This document shows positions 57,601 to 64,000 of a stretch of 64,000 nucleotides of DNA, in pieces (position 1 is the stretch's first letter; each line of letters begins with the position of its first letter). Under the pieces are notes generated by a model that saw nothing but the letters and a program-made list of their open reading frames with translations, ran no database searches and had not been told where the DNA came from. The translations under genes and the position numbers were made by a program. The DNA comes from Apteryx mantelli (Eukaryota; Chordata; Aves; Apterygiformes; Apterygidae): contig NC_089980.1 in assembly GCF_036417845.1 (NCBI RefSeq), forward strand, positions 50,838,501-50,902,500, written 5' to 3'.

Positions 57601-60600
57601 TGACAGAATATATTCTTAATTCCCCATCTCATTCTTACCCCAAGCTTAGAAGAACAAAGTTCATTCCTGTGTTATCCTTTACCTCTAGCTTTCTGCATGG
57701 CTGTATGGAGTTTTTTTAGTAAGCTACTAGATTTGAAAATAAAAACAAAACAGATATTCTACAGAATTCATGAAGCCACTATACCTACCTTATTTAGGTT
57801 CAAATAAGTGTTCTCCTGTCCTGGAATGGCGCTGATATCACTCCTTACAGTAGTAGTAGTAGAGGACAGGGAACCAATTTTCCTGTGTGAAAGAAAATAT
57901 TCAGAGAGAGATGGCTGACAGTACAAAATAGAGTATCGGAGATCACTAACATTCTTGAAGATACTGTTTGCTATCTGGAAATCAACATTGTCCAGTGTAA
58001 TAAAGCATAATAAAAAGAGTACCTGAAGTGATTAGACTGGTTAGACTAAGGATTGCTAATGTTTTAGAAATTTATCCAAGTCACTAAGCAAGATTTGCTT
58101 ATCACACAGCCAACCTATCCTGTCAGAACCTGTGAACAAATTAAATCCACAGTAAATCAAAATGCTGGTTTTCATGCTGGTATAAAAGTGAAGGGGAAGA
58201 ATGTAGCACTTGCTAATGGCTTGTTCCCTTTCATTTTACAAAGTGCTTTACTCTGCAAATAGCTTTCAATTAATTATAGAAACTTCCTTTCGATCTATTA
58301 AGAGAGTGCTCAGAAATGGGATTGTGTGGAAGAAACTCAAGAAAAAAAATTGGATGTAGTCTCCAATGTTTGCATTTTTGAGTCAAGAAAAGTTCTACCA
58401 GACAACAGACTTAACTTACATTGATATCACAATTGTTCTGTTTTCTACAAGACTATCTGAATAACTGGGATAATGTAAAGACTATACAGAAAGTAAGCAG
58501 CCAAGACAGCCCACTTGGATTTGCACAGGTGGCCCTGATTTTGTAGTTTTTCAGGGCTTAGTTTTACGAACTTACTACCAGTCTTTAACATATGTGTACG
58601 TGGGATCAGAATCAAATTCACTCAGATACCTTTACAGAACATACAAAACATAAATCTATATGATTCAAAGTCATTGCGGGAACCTCCTGCTTAAACATTA
58701 TCAGAATTTTTCTTGATCTATAAAAAACCTATCTGTGAATTATGATTACTGCATTTAATTTACCTAGTATTTTTTAAATTAATCATTAAGTTGTAATGTC
58801 AAAAAGCAGATCTATGTTCAATTAAGTGGCAATGTCACATTTAGGGGTGTAGTAAATGCATAAGCTCCTTGAAGGTTTTAAAGCAACATTAGAGCATAAA
58901 CCATCCTTATGATTTAAGGGAGCAAAAAGGTTGTCTAATTGCTTAAGACCTTAAAGCTGCATAGGCATTTAAACCGTATTGAGTCCTTTTGGCTACCACT
59001 GCCTTTGCATATGCATTGGAAGATAAGCACTTCTGAAGTTACATATGCATGCAACCCCTTTCGCTCAAAATCACAGAATTACAGAATGGTTGAGGTTGGA
59101 AGAGACTTCTGGAGATCATCTAATCCAATTCCTCTGCTCAAGCAGGGTCACCTAGAGCACGTTGCCCAGGATTGTGTTCAGATGGCTTTTGACTATCTCC
59201 AGAGAAGGAGGCTCCACAACCTCTCTGCGCAACCTGTTCCAATGCTCTGTCACCCTCACAGTAAAAAAGTTTTTCCTCATGTTCAGATGGAACTTCCTGT
59301 GTTTCAGTTTGTGCCTGTTGCCTCTCGTCCTATCGCTGGGCACCACTGAGAAGAGTCTGGCCCCATCCTCTCTACACCCTCCCTTCAGATACTTATACAC
59401 ATTGATAAGATCCCCCCCTTAGTCTTCTCATCTTCAGGCTGAACAGTCCCAGCTCTCTCATCCTTTCCTCATAGGAGAGATGCTCCAGTCCCTTAATCAT
59501 CTTTGTAGCCCTCTGCTGGACTTGCTCCAGTAGCTCCACGTGTCTCTTGTATTGGGGAGCCCAACCCTGGACACAGTACTCCAGATGTGGCCTCACCAGG
59601 GCTGAGTAGAAGGGGAGGATCATCTCGCTCGACCTGCTGGCAACACTCTTCCTGATGCACCCCAGGATACCATTGGCCTTCTTGGCCACAAGGGCACGTT
59701 GCTGACTCATGGTCAGCTTGTTGTCCAGCAGGACTTCCAGGTACCTCTCCGCAGAGCTGCTTTCCAGCAGGTCAACCCCCAATCTGTACTGGTGCATGGG
59801 GTTATTCCTCCCTAGGTGCAGGACCCTGCACTTGCCTTTGTTGAACTTCATGCAGTTCCCCTCTGCCCATCTCTCCAGCCTGTCGAGGTCCTTCTGAATG
59901 GCAGCACAGCCCTCTGGTGTGTCAGCCACTCTTCCCAGCTTTGTATCATTGGCAAACTTGCTGAGGGTGCACTCTGTCCCTTCATCCAGGTCATTGGTGA
60001 AGAAGTTGAACAATACTGGACCCAATATTGACCCCTGGTGGACACCGCAAGCTACAGGCCTCCAACTATGTGCCACTGATCACAACCCTCTGAGCTCTGC
60101 CTTTCAGTCAGTTCTCAATCCACCTCATTGTCCACTCATCTAGCCTGCACTTCCTGAGCTTGCCTTAAATGGGCATCTTTGGCTGAAATTGTGCTCCCCG
60201 TGCAACGCTACCAGTGTATGGCAGCTTCTAGTTTGTTTTAAGATGAGATTTGAGGCTGCACACTTCAGTGAGCTTCCCTCTGTTTGCTGAGAGTGTCTAA
60301 TGCCTTGAGGATTGTACCACATTTGAAAAAAGAAAAAACCTGCTGCCACAGAGGACTCTCAGAATCATCTGACAGAGATAGGAGTCCAAGAAGGTACAGT
60401 ACACAGGAGAATGAATACCAGACAAAAGTTGACTTCATCTGGAACAGAACTGAGACTTCGGAGGTCATTTTGATCATGAAAAGATAGCTTAGTGGAGTGG
60501 TTAAAAAAAAAAGACCATATAACATGCATTGATAAACATATCAAAAATTTAAGAATGGGAAAACTAATTAACTGCTTAGACTTGACACTGAATTAATTAA

Positions 60601-63600
60601 ATACGAACACAAAACCAAAACAAAACCCCAATTTTAAATAGCTGTCCTGGACAAAAATTACATCAGTTTTACACAGCAAAATTCCAAATGAATGCCCCTG
60701 CCCTGGTAAAAGATACAATGCATACAGTTACCTGGAGCAGAAAGCACTGTGGACAAGGAATAACACAGCATTGACTCCAGGTGTTTGAGAAACTGAAGTC
60801 TGGCTGTCTTCATTAATTTTATACCTGAAAATAAATATGTTTGCACAGGATATGTCAGGTAGGCTGTGTATTGTTCCCAGAAAAAGCTGTAGACTTTATT
60901 GGTAATCTAAAAAATTAAACATTTTGTTTCCTAGAGCATATGTCAGCTGAAAGTTTTAGACACAGTTTTCCAAAATCAGTTAATCAGTGATGATTGATAG
61001 ATTAATGATAGTGAAGAGTAGGTACAGAATGTGCTGGTGCCAGAAAAAACTGGAATCTGATGGAATGATGAACATTTCATTCCACCATGTATTTCCTTGA
61101 GAATTAGTATTTAAGACAAAAGTAAAATAACTTATGTTGAAATTAACTAGCTAAGTTAATATTAGAAAAACATCTTGTTCCTGGCATTCAATCCAGTTAT
61201 GTAACCCCTGGGCATAATACCCTACTTGCAAAGTATTGACTTCCCTTTCTTCCATGCATCCACATGAATTGGCCTCCTGATATACAGGGAAGCAAAAGCA
61301 AAGGAAGAGGAGACAGCGCCAAAACTCCAGTCGAGCTTTTATTTCCTGTTGTGCAGATAAATTTAGCTCACTTTCTCACGGACGTGCCAGTTTTACACAT
61401 GAAGGATGCTGCGAAACTATTGGATAGCATAGCTAAATCTTGACTTTGGATGGTCTTAAAAAGGCCTGTATTCCATAACCAACACAGAACAACCATCATG
61501 CCTTTCCACTCAGTCTAACCTGATATGTTGTCATTGCTCACTTTCCTGATGTGGCAGCTTACTCCAGAAGGGAATTTCTGGAATTATCCTGCACCATTTT
61601 GTCACTTTCTGTGAACTGCTGTATTTCCTGAAGCATATTACGTGTAACCAGGAGCAAACAGGAAGATCTCTACCAGACTTCCAAAATCACTTCAGATTTC
61701 TCCTTGTTGGACATGTGATCTGTGGTTTTCTTTTTGTTACTGACGACTTTGAACTAAAAGTAATAATTGAAAAGACTAATGCCAATATTGACTCTGGCAC
61801 TGGAATGCACATCTTCCACCTGCCAAAGAGCTGCCATGTATTATGATGAAGCAAAGGCAGGTTCTCAACCATTCCTGTTGACGCTGCTCCACTTTGAAAA
61901 TATAATTGACTAGACCTGGGAGGTATGGATCTTTCTTTCCTATCTTGTGGTTCCCTACATAGCTAAGAACTCCATGCAAACTGATATTGTTCCAAGAAAA
62001 GAAAATGAAGATTCCCCTTTGCCATTTGCACTGCACTGTATCCTGTAACATGATAGTTAAAGGACCCTTGTGGGAGATGTAGGTTCAAAACCATCCAAAT
62101 GTAAGTAGGAACTGAGCCCATGTCTCCAAAGTACTGAGAAGTACCTTAATCATAGGCTTCTTGAGTGGAGAGGACTCTCAGCATTTCCTCTTTATTCCAA
62201 GTGACTGACAGCTAAACATTTCAAGCTGAAGTAAACGTTTTTCCCACATGAATTTTTGTACTCTTTTGAAGTGAAGAAAATGAAATAAATTTTCAACTTG
62301 TACCAATCTAAAACATATTTTTCTCCCCTCAATTTGATTGCCCAAAAACCAAACTAACCAACAAGGTTTTATATTAATTACTACTGGTCTTGTTAAAAGT
62401 TTTTGCTAGAACCAGGCAAAATTGGTCAGTGATATTTGATGTCGAATCAGATCTGGGCAGTTAGTCACCTGCAATCATAGAGGTGTTTCAACAAAATGCC
62501 TCTACTCCTTAGTGGGTAGGAGATGGGCGGGTATGGTAAAACATTCCTCAGAGCTGTGTCTCTCCCCAGCCCCCTCAAATTGCCTGAATTTCCCTAAATT
62601 GTCTATGAGAAAGAATAGCTATTTCAAAAGGAAATTATCTTCATCAGACTTGAAGGTAAGAATAAGAAGACAATTAAAATGAGCATGAGGGGAAAAATAC
62701 AGAATTGGAGAAAGGCAAGTTATTAGAACAGTATGAAAGTTAAAAAAAAAAGACCAGAGGATAATACAAAAAAATAGTAATCCTAAAAAAAATTAGCTGT
62801 TGCCAAAACAGTACTCTCCTCTGCAAAAGAATTTAATTTCTTTCATTTAAGACAAAACTGGTTGTGTAGATTTTAACTGGTCATATCTTTTTTCTTGTCG
62901 CTTATTGAATCATCCATTTTTCTTCTTTGACACCTTACCCCTTCAGGCAAGCAGTGATGGCTGTCCTTCCCCTTCACCTCTTGGAATGGAACATCTTTCC
63001 ATTACTCCATCTTTATCACTTTCAAGATCAAGATCACTGCTTAATCCCACAGCCCCAGCTCAGCAGTCTGTGACAGGCTTATTTCTGTCTGTCTCATTTT
63101 TTAAAAGTTAGTTTGGTAATGCCATTGTCACCCAAAATTCAAGGTTAAGGGATCTTTTAATGGAAAGACAGCCAAATTCCCCATCTGAAAGCACATCTAA
63201 ATATAATTAAATCCCAATCTGTAAGCAATGGCTGTAACAGAGTTTTGTGGGCATTTCAATTTCCCTTTTCAATGAATGGTTGGGATATTCAGCTACACAT
63301 CCATAAAAGGCATCTCCTTACCAGTGAGGGAAGGATGCAGACTAAACCTCTCTAGCCAAACAAGAACAGTAGAACAAACCAACAGCCTATCCACTGCAGT
63401 GTCTGTTCTCAAGGCACATTGTAAGATAAAAAAGAAATGTGCAAAGCTTTTGAAAGTGTCATTTAAGAGCCTACACTGAAGCTGCTTGCCTGTTCCTACT
63501 TTGTGCCAGAAATTTTCATATGGATGTGGAGAAGTGTCTCAAAGATTGTATATGTCTGGGTGAAAGAACCTCTACTTACTTTATTTTCTGAGGCACACTC

Positions 63601-63764
63601 ATTTCCAAAACAAAGATGAAGAAGTAAGATAAAATAGGGAGCAGAACTGCCACCACATCAAACACTGATAATGCAGCACTTCTGCCATTATCAGCGGAAA
63701 TAGCATTACTTTCCAGATGTCCTCCCAAATATGAAACATCCAAAATAAGGATGGTTCTACAGCT
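45187..63764 (-). CDS. WDR64: WDR64-like WD40 protein, 3' part (exon chain, partial)
   Basis: Splice-flanked open segments on the minus strand form a chain upstream of EXO1: 63764-63580, 60824-60732, 57882-57789, 56032-55990, [one missing], 55187-55111, 54659-54523, 50028-49982, 48946-48810, 45833-45812 and 45259-45187. All adjacent phases agree except for the gap between 56.0 and 55.2 kb. One exon reads [19 protein letters not shown], a typical WD40 strand with the terminal Trp; another has GVNAVLFL, also WD-like. I recall WDR64 lying next to EXO1 on the same strand in vertebrates, and this supports the name. I could not align it to a WDR64 protein. WDR64 itself is a poorly characterised WD-repeat protein. 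The 5' part lies beyond the right edge. Individual exons vary in certainty and are listed separately. Confidence 0.6.
45812..45833 (-). CDS. WDR64: WDR64-like possible microexon (22 bases)
   Basis: A very good acceptor (CCTCTTCCTTTGCAG) followed 22 bases later by CACTGG|GTGATC. It needs two bases before it and leaves two, exactly what the 48.9 kb and 45.2 kb exons require. It encodes only V-SPSSFT-G, so there is no sequence-family support. Confidence 0.25.
46603..46622 (+). repeat. Short (TTTA)n repeat
   Basis: About four units of TTTA in an intron of the WDR64-like gene. Confidence 0.7.
48810..48946 (-). CDS. WDR64: WDR64-like candidate exon ([12 protein letters not shown]...)
   Basis: A strong acceptor (CTACTTTCTATTTCCAG) opens a 45-codon frame including [20 protein letters not shown]. 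The other two frames have stops. The donor GAAAG|GTTTGT is non-optimal. Phase fits the 50.0 kb candidate. Confidence 0.45.
49982..50028 (-). CDS. WDR64: WDR64-like candidate short exon
   Basis: Acceptor CTTGCTGTAG and donor GTTTG|GTAACA enclose 47 open bases ([15 protein letters not shown]). Start phase and leftover bases fit both neighbours, but nothing in the peptide identifies it. Confidence 0.35.
51526..51623 (+). repeat. (TA)n/(CA)n microsatellite
   Basis: A TA tract to about 51569 passes into short CA, an interruption (AAGGTGTGTAAATA), and then an uninterrupted CA tract to 51623. It lies about 70 bases from the 3' end of CR1 copy 1. Confidence 0.9.
51692..52711 (-). mobile_element. CR1 LINE, 5'-truncated (copy 1)
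   Basis: A CR1 non-LTR retrotransposon fragment on the minus strand. The low-coordinate end carries the CR1 3' terminus (ATTCTGTGATT repeats read on the minus strand). A 217-residue reverse-transcriptase C-terminal frame covers 52669-52016, with the catalytic block as [12 protein letters not shown] and conserved [17 protein letters not shown] second frame (52023-51775; [16 protein letters not shown]) continues after a frameshift at a run of seven C. Truncated at about 52.71 kb. It lies in an intron of the WDR64-like gene. Confidence 0.95.
53356..54115 (-). mobile_element. CR1 LINE, 5'-truncated (copy 2, more diverged)
   Basis: A minus-strand CR1 3' fragment with the same terminal ATTCTGTG motif at the low end and the same reverse-transcriptase landmarks ([36 protein letters not shown]). 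It has more substitutions and indels than copies 1 and 3 and its own 3' UTR sequence, so it is from a different or older subfamily. About 650 bases of unrelated DNA separate it from copy 1. Confidence 0.92.
54523..54659 (-). CDS. WDR64: WDR64-like WD40 exon
   Basis: Forty-five codons ending in [19 protein letters not shown], the clearest protein signature of this gene: a WD40 repeat with small residues before H-E-N-G and the closing L-W. Donor TTCAG|GTAGCT, phase 0 at the end. I chose the acceptor CCAAAG at 54660-54665; the AG three bases further in would create a TAA at the junction with the preceding exon. Confidence 0.75.
55111..55187 (-). CDS. WDR64: WDR64-like exon ([14 protein letters not shown]...)
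   Basis: Acceptor CCAGCTCTAG and a consensus donor GAGAT|GTAAGT enclose 25 codons reading [18 protein letters not shown] then AKVLNLR. It leaves a T, which joins CA of the WD exon to give Ser. Confidence 0.55.
55990..56032 (-). CDS. WDR64: WDR64-like short exon ([14 protein letters not shown])
   Basis: A 43-base exon with acceptor TGCTTTTAG and donor ACAGCAG|GTATGG. It continues the polar linker in phase 0 and leaves one base. The next assigned exon needs two bases from its predecessor, so a small exon is missing between them, or one of the boundaries is wrong. Confidence 0.5.
57789..57882 (-). CDS. WDR64: WDR64-like exon ([15 protein letters not shown]...)
   Basis: Acceptor TTTCTTTCACACAG and donor AATAAG|GTAGGT, both strong, enclose 31 codons: [11 protein letters not shown], then [20 protein letters not shown]. 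The composition is Ser/Thr-rich and linker-like. It begins with one base completing AG-G (Arg) from the 60.8 kb exon. Confidence 0.65.
59070..60168 (-). mobile_element. CR1 LINE, 5'-truncated (copy 3)
   Basis: Minus-strand CR1 fragment, nearly identical to copy 1 over its 3' half. A 227-residue reverse-transcriptase frame (60076-59393) starts just before [19 protein letters not shown] and includes [12 protein letters not shown]; the last 82-residue frame is at 59400-59152. It extends about 70-80 bases further 5' than copy 1. It lies in the intron between the 60.8 and 57.8 kb exons of the WDR64-like gene. Confidence 0.95.
60732..60824 (-). CDS. WDR64: WDR64-like exon (YKINEDSQ...VNAVLFL)
   Basis: Acceptor TTATTTTCAG and donor CTCCAG|GTAACT enclose 93 bases with a single open frame, beginning [20 protein letters not shown]. 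The GVNAVLFL segment is like the first strand of a WD repeat. Phases match both neighbours. Confidence 0.65.
63580..63764 (-). CDS. WDR64: WDR64-like candidate exon (61 codons)
   Basis: Acceptor GCTACAG and donor AAA|GTAAGT enclose an open phase-0 frame starting [19 protein letters not shown] and ending EMSVPQKIK. It leaves two bases, which the next exon completes as Lys. The beginning resembles a WD strand, but the later part ([14 protein letters not shown]) is unusually hydrophobic for a WD protein, so the assignment is uncertain. Confidence 0.4.
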
Positions 63765-64000
63765 CTGTAGCAGCCACTAATCAATGACAGGGAGACTTAG
63801 GGACAGTTTTCCTCAGTGGTGGTGCTGAATTATGTCAAAACCCCATTCTTGATTACATCACCCCTTCCACAAATGGCCAGCGTACTGGCTAACAGAATAA
63901 TCTTGAAGCAGGTTGGTGTAGGGGGGAGATAAATTGCTACTCTTAACTCCTACTTCTCAGTCACCCTTGACAGATGGGTCACACATCAGGAATGATACTT

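Noticed and set aside
59162..60143. Plus-strand open frames across CR1 copy 3
   Set aside because: Mirror frames of the LINE coding strand, not host genes.

Overview
The window looks like nuclear DNA of a bird. It has AT-rich intergenic and intronic sequence, small exons with GT-AG splice sites, one sharp CpG island, and CR1 LINEs with the usual avian 3' end, built from repeats of ATTCTGTG. There are no operons, ribosome-binding sites or CRISPR arrays. Coding sequence is a few per cent of the window, and nearly all open frames that begin with ATG are chance or repeat-derived.

The one fully resolved gene is EXO1 (exonuclease 1, a 5'-3' exonuclease of mismatch repair, end resection and meiosis). 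It is on the minus strand from the CpG island at about 44.0-44.9 kb down to a polyadenylation signal at 25337-25342. I placed 13 coding exons with matching phases. The long form is 809 residues and ends in the conserved last exon at 25.5 kb. A short form of 763 residues results if the donor after exon 12 is not used, because a TGA lies inside that donor. This parallels the two C-terminal forms known for human EXO1.

Upstream of EXO1, on the same strand (45.2-63.8 kb), is a chain of splice-flanked open exons including a clear WD40 repeat. The synteny I recall (WDR64 next to EXO1 in tandem in vertebrates) suggests this is the 3' part of WDR64. Its candidate stop codon lies only a few hundred bases upstream of the EXO1 CpG island. 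Three CR1 LINEs lie in its introns, all on the minus strand, and two of them share the same defects.

The left part (1-25.3 kb) is gene-poor. I found no exon I can defend there, only three decayed ancient CR1 remnants and simple repeats. The right edge cuts through the WDR64-like gene.

The EXO1 promoter region contains a near-perfect SBS (ZNF143/THAP11) element, GC boxes, a paired ETS site, a CGG repeat and long G runs. I see no clearly novel system. The points most worth following are the dual EXO1 C-terminus, the possible WDR64-to-EXO1 read-through splice, and the reconstruction of the WDR64-like exons.
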